Below, in pieces: positions 1 to 7,575 of a DNA stretch of 27,708 bases. The position numbers and the translations under genes are program-made. Origin of the DNA: BOG-908 sp964247675 (lineage in GTDB: Bacteria > Pseudomonadota > Alphaproteobacteria > Acetobacterales > Acetobacteraceae); NCBI GenBank assembly GCA_964247675.1, contig CAXTVW010000033.1, forward strand, positions 1 to 27,708. Reading direction: 5' to 3'. The notes below the pieces were generated by a model, which was given only the letters and a program-made list of their open reading frames with translations, did not search any database and had not been told where the DNA came from. Numbering within the stretch: the first letter of the stretch is position 1; every line of letters starts with the position of its first letter.

Positions 1-676
1 AGCCGACCTGGCGCGTGCCGCGCGCGTAGCGGAACCCGCCGACCACGCAATCGGCACTGCGCAGGCGCTTCACCTTCAGCATCTCGCGATTGCCGGGCGC
101 ATAGGCTTCGTCCACGCGCTTGGCGACTACGCCGTCCAGCGCGCCGTGCGAGACGTCGAGCCAGCGCTGCGCCTCTGTGCGGTCGCGCGTGAACGGCGAC
201 AGCCGGACCCGGTGCGCGCGGCCGAGCCGCCCTGCGACGTTCTCCAGGACCGCGCGCCGTTCGGTCAGGGGCGACATGATCATCGGCCCCGTCTCGTCCG
301 TGAATAGGCAATCGAACAGGATCAGCAGTGAGGGGGTCTCGACGGAAAGCTTGCGCACCCGGCTTTCCGCGGGATGCACCCGGTCCTGCAGAGCGCTGAA
401 CGAGAGGCTGTCACCGATCGGGATGGCCAGCTCGCCATCCAGCACGAAGCCGCCACCGGGCGCCTGGGCCAATGCGGCGACCATCTCGGGAAAGTAGCGC
501 GACAGCGACTTGCCCGACTTCGCATAAAGCTCGACGTCCCGGCCCGACTTGAAGGCGAGGCAACGGAAGCCGTCCCATTTGGGTTCGAACTGCCAGCCCG
601 GCCCGGTCGGCAAGGCGTCGACGGATTTCGCCTCCATCGCCTCGGTAGTCACGGGCAGCCCGAACGCGGCAGGCAT
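1..676 (-). CDS. ATP-dependent DNA ligase (LigC/LigD-type), N-terminal part
   Basis: The frame is open to the window edge, so the C-terminus is missing. It covers the adenylation domain of an ATP-dependent DNA ligase, which seals nicks after self-adenylation and in bacteria is often linked to Ku-dependent end joining or repair. Visible motifs are motif I EPKWDGFR with the adenylated lysine near residue 33, motif III (LILFDCLF), motif IV DGVVAKR and motif V KVKRLRSADCVVGG. I chose the ATG at 676 (MPAAFGLPV) because it lies about 30 residues before motif I, as is usual in short ligases. The frame is also open upstream, including an adjacent TTG, and no strong Shine-Dalgarno is visible. No ku gene is in the window. 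The family is secure; LigC versus LigD ligase module cannot be decided without the rest. Confidence 0.85.
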   Translation of the reverse strand, partial: MPAAFGLPVTTEAMEAKSVDALPTGPGWQFEPKWDGFRCLAFKSGRDVELYAKSGKSLSRYFPEMVAALAQAPGGGFVLDGELAIPIGDSLSFSALQDRVHPAESRVRKLSVETPSLLILFDCLFTDETGPMIMSPLTERRAVLENVAGRLGRAHRVRLSPFTRDRTEAQRWLDVSHGALDGVVAKRVDEAYAPGNREMLKVKRLRSADCVVGGFRYARGTRQVG

Positions 677-951
677 CAAGTCGCCAGCCGCGTGATGGCC
701 GGGGCGAGCGGCCGTTCCGCGTCGCAGTACTTCGCCCAGGCCTTCGTCCTGGCCAGCAAGCTCGGCACGCTGCGGGTTGTGTAACGCTGCGGGCCCAGAC
801 CCGCCGATGCTTTCATTGCTGTAGTGTTGCACCCGAGCCGCATGGCCTCTGCCGGTCGATACTACAGGCCCCAACCGCTTCCGTGCGCTGCGAGTCTCTC
901 TTCCAGCAGCAACGCAGCATGCATTCAGCGATCCGCCCAACCGCCACCCGC
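677..951. other. Intergenic region between ligase and MFS transporter
   Basis: I see no convincing gene here. The only structure noted is a pair of 7-base inverted words, CTGTAGT (819-825) and ACTACAG (861-867), too far apart and too short to call. The promoter of the ligase gene presumably lies here; the MFS gene converges on it from the right. Confidence 0.4.
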
Positions 952-2556
952 CTAGCCGAACAATTTCACAGCCGTCAGGATGGTCATGTAGAAACCCCAG
1001 GCGAGCGGCACGCCCACGGCCAGCCACGCTGCGACAAGCGCCGCGCCTGCGGTATTTGTCGGCTGGGGAGTGGCGGTGCTGGCGAGCACCGCATCATGGG
1101 CCGGCTCCACGGTGGTGAACCAACGCTCGGCGAGCGGACGCACCAGCAGGTTGCACACCAGCCCGCCGGCCAGCAGTGCCGCCAGGATATACATCGTGTG
1201 GTCGTAGGCGCGGGCGCGCGCCACGCCCGCGGCAATCTGCGATTCCCGCAACTGCGTGATCAGGATTGGCCCGATCACGCCGGCGGCCGACCACGCCGTC
1301 AGCAGCCGCCCGTGTATGGCGCCCACGAACCCGGTGCCGAACACGTCGGCCAAGTAGGCCGGGATGGTGGCAAACCCGCCGCCGTACATCGACAGGATGA
1401 CGCCCACGGCGAGCACGAAGAGCGGCTTGCTGCCGTAGGCGGCCAGGCTCGGCACCAGCGCGTAGAGGACGATGCCGAGTAGGAAGAAAATGCTGAACGT
1501 GTTTCGCCTCCCGAGCCGGTCGGAGGCGGACGCCCAGAAGAACCGGCCCAGGATGTTGAACAACGAGAGCAGGCCGGCGAACCCTGCCGCAATCGCCGCC
1601 ACCGCCTTCAATTGCCCAGGCGCAAGTGCGGTAAACGCCAGTTCGGGGTGGCCGACCAGCGAGCCGCCGAAGATCTCCTGCAGCATAAGGCTGGCCACGT
1701 CGATCACGCCGATGCCAGCAGAGACGTTGAGGCACAGCACGCCCCAGAGCAGCCAGAATTGCGGCGTCGTCCAGGCGGCGTTCACGTGCACGGAACGTGT
1801 GGGCACGCGTGCCGCACCTGCCAGACCGTCCGGGCGATAGCCGGCCGGCGGCACGCGATAGGCAAAAGCCCCGCCAAGCATGAACACCAAATACAGGGCG
1901 GCCAGGACTAGGAAGGTCTCCCCCACGCCCACGCTGCCGGGCGTGCGGAACGCGCCCATCAGCCAGCGCGCCAGAGGGCTGCCGATCATGGCGCCGCCGC
2001 CGAATCCCATGATGGCCATGCCGGTGGCCAGGCCGCGCCGGTCCGGAAACCACTTGATCAGTGTCGAGACAGGCGAGATGTAGCCGAGCCCCAGGCCCAC
2101 GCCGCCCACCACGCCGCCGCCCAGCCACAGCAGCCAGAGCTGGTGCAGGTTCACGCCGAGGGCGGCCAGCGCCAGCCCGCCCGGCCAGCACAGCGCCGCG
2201 ATCAGGCCCGCCTTCCGCGGTCCGGCGCGCTCCAGCCAGCCGCCCCAAAGCGCTGCGGAGGCGCCCAAAAAGACAATACCCAGCGTGAACACCAGACTAA
2301 CATCCGTCACCGCCCAGTCGCAGCCTGTGGCGGTAAGCCTGCCCAGCAAGGTGGTGCCGGCGGGGCAGGCGACCTTGTGGGTGATGCCGACGGCTTGGCT
2401 GAGCGGCAGCCAGAACACGCTCATGCCGTAGATCATGCCGATGCTGAGATGAATGGCCAGGGCCGCCGGAGGCACCAGCCAGCGATTATACCCCGGGGGC
2501 GCCACGATGCGCGCGCGCGTCAGCAGCCCAGGGCGTTCGCCCATTATGGCATCCAT
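952..2556 (-). CDS. MFS transporter, OFA (oxalate/formate antiporter) family
   Basis: A 534-residue, strongly hydrophobic inner-membrane transporter with about 12 predicted helices. The stretch GLGLGYISPVSTLIKWFPDR followed by RGLATGMAIMGFGGGAMIGSPL is characteristic of OFA-family anion exchangers, which move small carboxylates such as oxalate, formate or lactate. The first periplasmic loop is enlarged (about residues 55-85) and contains two cysteines (ACPAG and TGCDW), a feature I associate with long OFA proteins. The ATG at 2556 has GGAG eight bases upstream. It is transcribed divergently from the sulfotransferase-like gene across a perfect palindrome, so a ligand-responsive repressor may control it. 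The substrate cannot be read from the sequence. Confidence 0.85.
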   Translation of the reverse strand: MDAIMGERPGLLTRARIVAPPGYNRWLVPPAALAIHLSIGMIYGMSVFWLPLSQAVGITHKVACPAGTTLLGRLTATGCDWAVTDVSLVFTLGIVFLGASAALWGGWLERAGPRKAGLIAALCWPGGLALAALGVNLHQLWLLWLGGGVVGGVGLGLGYISPVSTLIKWFPDRRGLATGMAIMGFGGGAMIGSPLARWLMGAFRTPGSVGVGETFLVLAALYLVFMLGGAFAYRVPPAGYRPDGLAGAARVPTRSVHVNAAWTTPQFWLLWGVLCLNVSAGIGVIDVASLMLQEIFGGSLVGHPELAFTALAPGQLKAVAAIAAGFAGLLSLFNILGRFFWASASDRLGRRNTFSIFFLLGIVLYALVPSLAAYGSKPLFVLAVGVILSMYGGGFATIPAYLADVFGTGFVGAIHGRLLTAWSAAGVIGPILITQLRESQIAAGVARARAYDHTMYILAALLAGGLVCNLLVRPLAERWFTTVEPAHDAVLASTATPQPTNTAGAALVAAWLAVGVPLAWGFYMTILTAVKLFG

Positions 2557-2626
2557 TCTTAGGTCTCCGTTCCCGGTCGGACATCAGCAAGCGGCGCTGG
2601 CTTCGGCAAGCCCGGCGGGGCAGTTG

Positions 2627-2650
2627 TTACAGTGCGCGCGCGCACTGTAA
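2627..2650. promoter_or_regulatory. 24-bp perfect palindrome, candidate operator
   Basis: The 24 bases form a perfect palindrome with half-site TTACAGTGCGCG. It lies between divergent genes, 70 bases before the MFS start at 2556 and 10 bases before the ATG at 2661. TTACA-N14-TGTAA is the kind of symmetry bound by TetR-type or similar dimeric repressors. No regulator gene is adjacent, so the binding protein is unknown. Its alternating GC centre could also extrude as a cruciform. Confidence 0.55.
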
Positions 2651-2660
2651 ACCGACGGGC

Positions 2661-3665
2661 ATGGGGCAGCGGTCCGTCAACACCTACACAATCCTGGAGC
2701 GTCGAGAGGCCCAGCACGATACCGTGGCACCGGATGACTTCCGGCTGACGCGCACCGGGGCCTGGCTGCAAGGCGCGCTGCCGGCCGGCACGCTGCCCTA
2801 TTGCGCGGATTTGATGCGCGAACGCGCCTTGTTCACCACGCATGACGAGGCCGGCCTGGCCAAGCTGCTGACCGCCGCCTTCATGTTCAACGAACAGCTG
2901 GAAACCGCGACGGGAATACTTTCCGTGCCGTTCGAGCAGCTGGACGAGTTGTTCGCACCGGCTCCGGCGCCACCGGTGCTGGTGTTCTCGCCCGGCCGTA
3001 CAGGATCAACCCTGCTCGTCCGCCTGCTGGCGGCGGGGGGGCTTGCCTGTGCCTCGGAGCCGGACATGCTGACCCAACTCGGGCGCACGCCGCGAGACGC
3101 GTTCGCCCTTCTGCCGGCCGGGACGCGCGAGGCGCTCGCCCGCGCCTGCCTGGCGCAACTGGGCCAGACGCTCGGCGGCGGCGTGATCGTCAAGTTGCGC
3201 AGCCAGTGCAACGCGCGGCCGCTGCTGCTGACGGAGGCGGCGCCAGGCTGCCGGGTGGTGTTCATGCTGCGTGGCGTGACCGCGTGGGCGTTATCACGCC
3301 ACCGCAGCTTTCTGGAGCCACCGGAGATCGTGGCGAGCATCCTTCGCCAGGCGATCGATGCGCTGGACAAGCTGGCGTTCTCCGGCGCGCCGTTTGACCT
3401 GCTGTGGTTCGAAACGCTGGCCGCAGACCCTGCGGCCGCGCTGCGCGTCTGTGCGCCAGGCCTGCCGTTCGACGCAGGTTTGCTGGACAGCGTGATGGCG
3501 CGTGACTCGCAGGCGGGTACGATGATTGCCCGCGAGTTTGTGGCGTCCGCGCCGGCGCAGGACGGGTTTATGGCCCAGCTTGCGCGGGATTGGCGCGATG
3601 CGCGGGCGGGGGCGGAGTGGCATCCGGCTACGGAGGCTTTGCTGGCGGAGATGTGGGAGAAGTAA
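2661..3665 (+). CDS. Sulfotransferase-like protein (P-loop, PAPS-type fold)
   Basis: The protein has 334 residues if started at the ATG at 2661. VLVFSPGRTGSTLLVRLLA (about residues 110-128) matches the 5'-phosphosulfate-binding loop of PAPS-dependent sulfotransferases, and VVFMLRGVTAWALSRHRSF resembles the 3'-phosphate-binding segment that follows the first half of the fold. Family members transfer sulfate to hydroxyls or amines of glycans, lipids or small molecules; no acceptor can be inferred. The start is uncertain: 2661 lacks a clear ribosome-binding site and lies only 10 bases after the palindrome, and a GTG at 2724 is possible. The stop codon is followed two bases later by a composite repeat that could terminate the transcript. 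Sulfotransferase-fold membership is likely; activity is not shown. Confidence 0.65.
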   Translation: MGQRSVNTYTILERREAQHDTVAPDDFRLTRTGAWLQGALPAGTLPYCADLMRERALFTTHDEAGLAKLLTAAFMFNEQLETATGILSVPFEQLDELFAPAPAPPVLVFSPGRTGSTLLVRLLAAGGLACASEPDMLTQLGRTPRDAFALLPAGTREALARACLAQLGQTLGGGVIVKLRSQCNARPLLLTEAAPGCRVVFMLRGVTAWALSRHRSFLEPPEIVASILRQAIDALDKLAFSGAPFDLLWFETLAADPAAALRVCAPGLPFDAGLLDSVMARDSQAGTMIAREFVASAPAQDGFMAQLARDWRDARAGAEWHPATEALLAEMWEK

Positions 3666-3667
3666 GC

Positions 3668-3830
3668 AAGGCCTTCTTTTTTGAAAAAAGAAGCAAAAAA
3701 CTTTGTCCGCGCCTGCACCGCGGCCGTACCTGGTTCTGCCAATCCGCGTATTGGCAGAACCAGACGCGATTGTAATGCAGGCGCAAGGAGCAAAAGTTTT
3801 TTGCTTCTTTTTTTCAAAAAAGAAGGCCTT
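3668..3830. repeat. Composite inverted-repeat element, copy 1 (arms A/A)
   Basis: The left arm starts AAGGCCTTCTTTTTTGAAAA and the right arm ends with its reverse complement. Each arm folds on itself (TTCTTTTTTG / AAAAAAGAA), and the arms also pair with each other. Inner GCGCCTGCA (3709-3717) pairs with TGCAGGCGC (3776-3784). The centre is a perfect hairpin with 13-bp stems (TGGTTCTGCCAAT, 3731-3743, against 3750-3762) and a six-base loop. It starts two bases after the sulfotransferase stop and ends about 90 bp before serC. A bidirectional terminator is the simplest role. Confidence 0.85.
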
Positions 3831-3856
3831 TCTTGCCTTGTCTACTTGCGCGCGCT

Positions 3857-3919
3857 AAGCACCCCCCGGGTCACGCCCCCCCAACGGGGCGCTTCTCTTC
3901 TGAAAGGGAGGGCTGCACG
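3857..3919 (+). promoter_or_regulatory. serC leader with GC hairpin (possible serC-type RNA element)
   Basis: CGCCCC (3874-3879) can pair with GGGGCG (3886-3891). An alternative longer pairing joins AAGC near 3857-3860 with GCTT at 3891-3894. The hairpin ends about 30 bases before the serC ATG and just before the Shine-Dalgarno GGGAGG. Alphaproteobacterial serC leaders carry a described conserved RNA motif (serC RNA), but I cannot verify a match to its consensus by eye, so this is a candidate only. Confidence 0.3.
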
Positions 3920-5098
3920 ATGGCAATCGCCACGAAGCCTAACACACGTCCGGAAAATCCGCAGTTCTCGTCAGGTCCGTGCGCCAAGCGCCCTGGCTGG
4001 TCGCTGGACGCGCTGAAAGCTGCCTATCTCGGCCGCAGCCATCGCGCGAAAGCGCCGAAAGCCGCTTTGGCTGAGGTGATCACCCGGTCGCGCAACATTC
4101 TCGGACTGCCCGCGGATTGGAAGCTTGGCATCATGCCGGGGTCGGACACCGGCGCGTTCGAAGCGGCGATGTGGAGCCTGCTCGGCGCGCGCGGCACGGA
4201 TGTGCTGTCGTTCGAAAGCTTCTCCGAGGGCTGGGCCACGGATGTCGTCAAGCAGTTGAAGATCGATGCGCGCGTGCTGAGCGCGCCCTATGGCAGATTG
4301 CCTGACCTGGCGCAGATCGATTTTGCGCGCGATGTGGTGTTGTGCTGGAACGGCACGACCAGCGGCGTGTGTCTGGCGGATGGCGACTTCATTCCGGACG
4401 ACCGTGAAGGGCTGGTGATTTGCGACGCGACATCGGCGGCGTTCGCGATGGAGTTGCCTTACGCGAAGCTCGATGTCGTCACGTGGTCCTGGCAGAAGGT
4501 GCTGGGCGGCGAGGCGGCACATGGCATGCTGGCGCTCTCGCCGCGCGCTGTCGCACGGCTGGAGAGCTACAAGCCGGCCTGGCCGCTGCCGAAGATCTTC
4601 CGCCTGACGAAAGGCGGCAAGCTGATCGACGGGATCTTCGCCGGCGAGACGATCAACACGCCGTCCATGCTGTGCGTGGAGGATGCGCTGGATGGGCTGC
4701 GCTGGGCCGAAAGCGTGGGCGGCCTGGCTGGGCTGATTGCCCGCAGCCGCGCCAACCTTGCAGTGCTGAGCACGTGGGTTGCAAAGAGTGGTTGGGCCGC
4801 CTTCCTTGCCGAGGATGAAGCCAACCGCTCCAGCACGTCTATCTGCCTGACGATTTCGGCGCCTTGGTTCACGGCGTTGAGCGCGGATGCCCAGGCGATT
4901 GCGGCAAAGAAGATCGCGACGCTGCTGGAAAAGGAAGGCGTGGCACTGGATGTCGGCGCCTATCGCGATGCACCCCCCGGCCTGCGCATCTGGGGTGGTG
5001 CCACGGTCGAGACATCCGACATCGAGGCATTGACGCCGTGGCTGGACTGGGCGGCCGCCCAGGTGGAATCCGAGCACCTTCAATCGGCCGCGGAGTAG
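3920..5098 (+). CDS. serC: Phosphoserine aminotransferase
   Basis: SerC converts 3-phosphohydroxypyruvate and glutamate to O-phosphoserine and 2-oxoglutarate, using PLP, in the cytosol; in many bacteria it also acts in pyridoxal phosphate synthesis. The product is 392 residues. QFSSGPCAKRPGW opens the fold, GSDTGAFE contributes to PLP phosphate binding, and TWSWQKVLGGE carries the Schiff-base lysine near residue 193. This is the alphaproteobacterial-archaeal type of SerC rather than the shorter E. coli type. The ATG at 3920 is preceded by GGGAGG at good spacing. An in-frame extension upstream runs into the repeat element and is not expected to be real. The stop codon is six bases before the preferred serA start, so the two genes are almost certainly co-transcribed and translationally coupled. 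Confidence 0.95.
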   Translation: MAIATKPNTRPENPQFSSGPCAKRPGWSLDALKAAYLGRSHRAKAPKAALAEVITRSRNILGLPADWKLGIMPGSDTGAFEAAMWSLLGARGTDVLSFESFSEGWATDVVKQLKIDARVLSAPYGRLPDLAQIDFARDVVLCWNGTTSGVCLADGDFIPDDREGLVICDATSAAFAMELPYAKLDVVTWSWQKVLGGEAAHGMLALSPRAVARLESYKPAWPLPKIFRLTKGGKLIDGIFAGETINTPSMLCVEDALDGLRWAESVGGLAGLIARSRANLAVLSTWVAKSGWAAFLAEDEANRSSTSICLTISAPWFTALSADAQAIAAKKIATLLEKEGVALDVGAYRDAPPGLRIWGGATVETSDIEALTPWLDWAAAQVESEHLQSAAE

Positions 5099-5104
5099 AT
5101 GCAC

Positions 5105-6691
5105 ATGCCGAAAGTTCTCATCTCAGACAAGCTCTCGCCCGAGGCTGTCGCGATCTTCCGCGACCGCGGCATCGACGTTGACGTGAAGCCAGGCCTGACG
5201 CCGGCAGAACTGCGCGCGATCATCGGGGAATATGATGGCCTGGCGATACGCTCGGCCACCAAGGTAACGAAAGAGCTGCTCGATGTTGCCACCAGGCTGA
5301 AGGTCGTCGGGCGCGCCGGCATCGGCGTGGACAACGTGGACCTGAAATCGGCCACCGCACGCGGCGTGATCGTGATGAACACGCCGCACGGCAACTCGAT
5401 CACCACGGCCGAACATGCGATTGCGATGATGTTCGCGCTGGCCAGGCAGATTCCGGAAGCCACGGCTTCGACGAAGGCCGGGAAGTGGGAGAAGAACCGC
5501 TTCATGGGCACCGAGCTCACCGGCAAGACGCTCGGCCTGATCGGCGCCGGCAACATCGGCAGCATCGTGGCGGACCGCGCGCAGGGCCTGCACATGCGCG
5601 TGGTGGCGTTCGACCCCTATCTGTCCGAAAAGCGCGCGCTGGACATGGGCGTGGAGAAACTGGAGCTGGACGAGCTGCTGGCGCGCGCCGATTTCATCAC
5701 GCTGCACACGCCGATGACGGATGCCACGCGCAACATCCTCTCGCGCGAGACTCTGGCCAAATGCAAGCGCGGCGTGCGCATCGTCAATTGCGCACGCGGC
5801 GGACTGATCGACGAAGCGGCGCTGGCCGAGGCGATCGCCTCCGGCCAGGTCGGCGGTGCGGCCCTGGACGTGTTCGAGACCGAACCCGCCAAGGACAGCG
5901 CGCTGTTCGGCCTGGAGAACGTGGTGTGCACGCCGCATCTTGGCGCGTCCACGAACGAGGCGCAGGAGAACGTGGCACTGCAGGTGGCCGAACAGATAAG
6001 CGACTTCCTGCTGACAGGCGCCGTCACCAACGCGATCAACACCGCCTCCGTCAGTGCCGAGGACGCGCCGCGCCTGCGCCCCTACATGGAGCTGGTGCAG
6101 CGCCTCGGGGCGTTCGCCGGCCAGCTCACCCACGCGCAGGACGGCGTGATACGCAAGATCGCCATCGACTACGAAGGCGCGGTGGCCGCCCTGAACCAGA
6201 AGCCGCTGACGGCCGCGGCGCTGGCCGGGTTGCTGGCGCCGGTGCTTTCCGGCGTGAACATGGTGAACGCACCGGTAGCCGCGCGCGAGCACGGAATCGA
6301 GGTGTCCGAGACGACGCATGACCGGCCAAGCGAGTATCAGACGCTGGTGCGCATAACCGTGACAACTGACCGCGGCTCGCGCGCCGTGGCCGGCACGCTG
6401 TTCGCCGGCAACAAGCCGCGCCTGGTCGAGATCAAGAACATCAAGGTGGAAGCCGATTTCGCGCCGCAGATGATCTACGTCACCAACCAGGACAGGCCCG
6501 GCTTCATCGGCCGTTTCGGCGAGACGCTGGCGCGGCACGGCATCAACATCGCCACATTCCATCTGGGCCGTGCAGAAGCCGGCGGCGACGCGATCTGCCT
6601 GGTGTCGGTGGACGGCGACCTGAGCGAGACGGTGCTTTCGGAGGTGCGGGCTTTGCCGTTGGTGGTTCAGGCTAGCGCTTTGGCGTTCTAG
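5105..6691 (+). CDS. serA: D-3-phosphoglycerate dehydrogenase
   Basis: SerA oxidises 3-phosphoglycerate to 3-phosphohydroxypyruvate with NAD, the step that feeds SerC. The product is 528 residues, the long form. The NAD-binding motif GAGNIG is at about 147-152. Catalytic residues of the D-2-hydroxyacid dehydrogenase family are visible: Arg in NCARGG (about 231), Glu in VFETEP (about 260) and His in TPHLGAST (about 278). An intervening substrate-binding domain and a C-terminal ACT domain (from about MIYVTNQDRPGFIG) suggest feedback control by serine. Two ATGs are possible. The one at 5099 directly abuts the serC stop, but the one at 5105 (MPKVLIS) has GGAG nine bases upstream and matches the usual N-terminus. 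A repeat arm follows 16 bases after the stop. Confidence 0.95.
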   Translation: MPKVLISDKLSPEAVAIFRDRGIDVDVKPGLTPAELRAIIGEYDGLAIRSATKVTKELLDVATRLKVVGRAGIGVDNVDLKSATARGVIVMNTPHGNSITTAEHAIAMMFALARQIPEATASTKAGKWEKNRFMGTELTGKTLGLIGAGNIGSIVADRAQGLHMRVVAFDPYLSEKRALDMGVEKLELDELLARADFITLHTPMTDATRNILSRETLAKCKRGVRIVNCARGGLIDEAALAEAIASGQVGGAALDVFETEPAKDSALFGLENVVCTPHLGASTNEAQENVALQVAEQISDFLLTGAVTNAINTASVSAEDAPRLRPYMELVQRLGAFAGQLTHAQDGVIRKIAIDYEGAVAALNQKPLTAAALAGLLAPVLSGVNMVNAPVAAREHGIEVSETTHDRPSEYQTLVRITVTTDRGSRAVAGTLFAGNKPRLVEIKNIKVEADFAPQMIYVTNQDRPGFIGRFGETLARHGINIATFHLGRAEAGGDAICLVSVDGDLSETVLSEVRALPLVVQASALAF

Positions 6692-6707
6692 ATTCAGGAA
6701 GGAAGCG

Positions 6708-6748
6708 AAGGCCTTCTTTTTCGAGAAAAGAAGCATGAAGCTTTTAGT
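6708..6748. repeat. Solo arm of the composite repeat (copy 2, type A)
   Basis: AAGGCCTTCTTTTTCGAGAAAA plus the following GAAGC and CTTTTAGTCCG resemble the left arm of the other elements, with a few changes that keep the TTCTTTTTC / GAGAAAAGAA hairpin. No matching right arm is visible within the next 400 bases. It stands 16 bases after the serA stop and could still act as a weak terminator. It is probably a decayed or half element. Confidence 0.65.
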
Positions 6749-6775
6749 CCGCTGTCGCCGAACGCCGGGGCGGGC

Positions 6776-7057
6776 GTGCTGAACCGTCTTCACGATTTGT
6801 TCAGCCGGTTCAGGGTAGGAACGTTCCTCCTGCACGAGCGTCATGAACGTGATGAATCGTGTTCGGAGAGTCGCTTGAGCCAGGAAGTTGTGAGCCTGAT
6901 CGGTTACATGGGCGAGATCGGGTTGTATTCGACCGTGGTGGGCTTGGCGGTCATGCTCCTGATGCCGGAGCGGTCGGGTCACGCTTTGGGTGCGCGTATC
7001 GCTCTCGTCGGTGGGGTGGCGATGGGTTACGAAGTCGTTCTCGCTCACGTGGTCTGA
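6776..7057 (+). CDS. Possible small membrane protein, unrecognised
   Basis: An open frame of 93 codons from a GTG. I do not recognise it. The C-terminal 60 residues have two hydrophobic stretches (IGLYSTVVGLAVMLLMP and ARIALVGGVAMGYEVV) and mostly G/C-ending codons, as expected of a real gene here. A more credible start may be the TTG at 6875, which has GGAG a few bases upstream and would give about 60 residues. Upstream of that the sequence is charged and looks non-coding. It lies downstream of serA and the solo repeat arm. It may equally be chance; confidence is low. Confidence 0.25.
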   Translation: MLNRLHDLFSRFRVGTFLLHERHERDESCSESRLSQEVVSLIGYMGEIGLYSTVVGLAVMLLMPERSGHALGARIALVGGVAMGYEVVLAHVV

Positions 7058-7200
7058 TACACGGAGTGGGCGGAACTGCCGCAGATGGGCTGCAGTTTCG
7101 CAAACCACGTACCGGCCTGGCAGAATGGCCCGCGCGGGCCTAAATTGTGACTGGTTGCGTGCTGATGGTTCCCCCCATCGTTGTTCGTGCACTTTCGTAT

Positions 7201-7314
7201 TCAGGCCGTTGTCTCTGGCGTAGTTGCCTGCACAGCCGGCAAGGCGACGGCCGCGGCCGTCGCCTTGCCGGCTTCGCTATTTTCCTTCAGCCGCTCGTCA
7301 AGCTTCGGGTCCAC
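7201..7314 (-). CDS. Possible small protein, perhaps a frameshifted 44-residue gene
   Basis: Reading from a GTG at 7314 gives VDPKLDERLKENSEAGKA followed by an alanine-rich tail ending at a TGA at 7203-7201, all in well-behaved codons. An ATG at 7334 with GCGGA just upstream begins MSKQ in another frame; one missing base after that point would join it to EFGVDPKLDERLKENSEAG. So this may be a small gene broken by a one-base deletion, or the short GTG-started form. The alanine-rich tail coincides with the 40-bp palindrome, so chance coding is a real alternative. No family recognised. Confidence 0.25.
   Translation of the reverse strand: MDPKLDERLKENSEAGKATAAAVALPAVQATTPETTA
7234..7273. repeat. 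40-bp perfect palindrome
   Basis: Two perfectly complementary 20-base halves meet at 7253/7254 without a spacer; the left half is AGCCGGCAAGGCGACGGCCG. The RNA would fold into a very stable GC hairpin. On the plus strand it is followed by TCGCTATTTTCC, a weak T-rich tract, so it may be a terminator for plus-strand transcription; on the minus strand no T tract follows. It does not resemble the A/T-armed elements of this window. Confidence 0.6.
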
Positions 7315-7478
7315 ACCGAATTCTGCTTACTCATGTTCCGCGAAGTTTCCGCCTGACATCTGCCAGCTTGCGATGCGCACCGTCGGAACGCAGCCGCAGC
7401 GGCCCGGGCGATCTGCAAAGCGGAACGGCGATAACCAGCCGAACATCGAATTATCAGCGTTGCTAAGCAGATGGGGGT

Positions 7479-7521
7479 CTGGGGCCTCAAGGCCCCAGCG
7501 GGGTTTGGGGTAGAGCCCCAT
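7479..7521. repeat. REP-like GC hairpin pair
   Basis: CTGGGGCCT (7479-7487) and AGGCCCCAG (7490-7498) form a perfect hairpin with a two-base loop, followed at once by GGGGTTTGGGGTAGAGCCCC, whose TGGGG and CCCCA can also pair. Such GGGG-TCTGGGG / GAGCCCC sequences recur between genes of many alphaproteobacteria. It lies 55 bases beyond the stop of the last gene of the glycan operon and may end that transcript. Only one copy is seen in this window. Confidence 0.5.
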
Positions 7522-7575
7522 ACTTGCCGACATGTCAACAAGTCCGTCCGCTGGTTAACGTAACGAAAAGCCGCC

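Larger units (their letters stand above)
7058..7575. other. Gene-poor intergenic region
   Basis: About 500 bases without a secure gene. It holds the possible small minus-strand gene, the 40-bp palindrome and the REP-like hairpin listed separately. Between 7335 and 7470 I see no gene or clear signal. The glycan operon ends at 7576 from the right, so its terminator is expected in this region; the REP-like hairpin pair is the best candidate. Confidence 0.5.

Noticed and set aside
819..867. Inverted words CTGTAGT/ACTACAG as an operator or terminator
   Set aside because: Seven bases with a 35-base gap is expected by chance in this much sequence.
3668..3830. Insertion sequence
   Set aside because: Elements are 120-167 bp, encode no transposase, and I could not see consistent target duplications; a non-autonomous MITE remains possible but unproven.
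5123..7192. A 689-codon open frame on the minus strand opposite serA
   Set aside because: It is antisense to serA, is rich in His, Arg and Gln as expected of a shadow frame in GC-rich DNA, and has no recognisable domain; serA is certain on the other strand.
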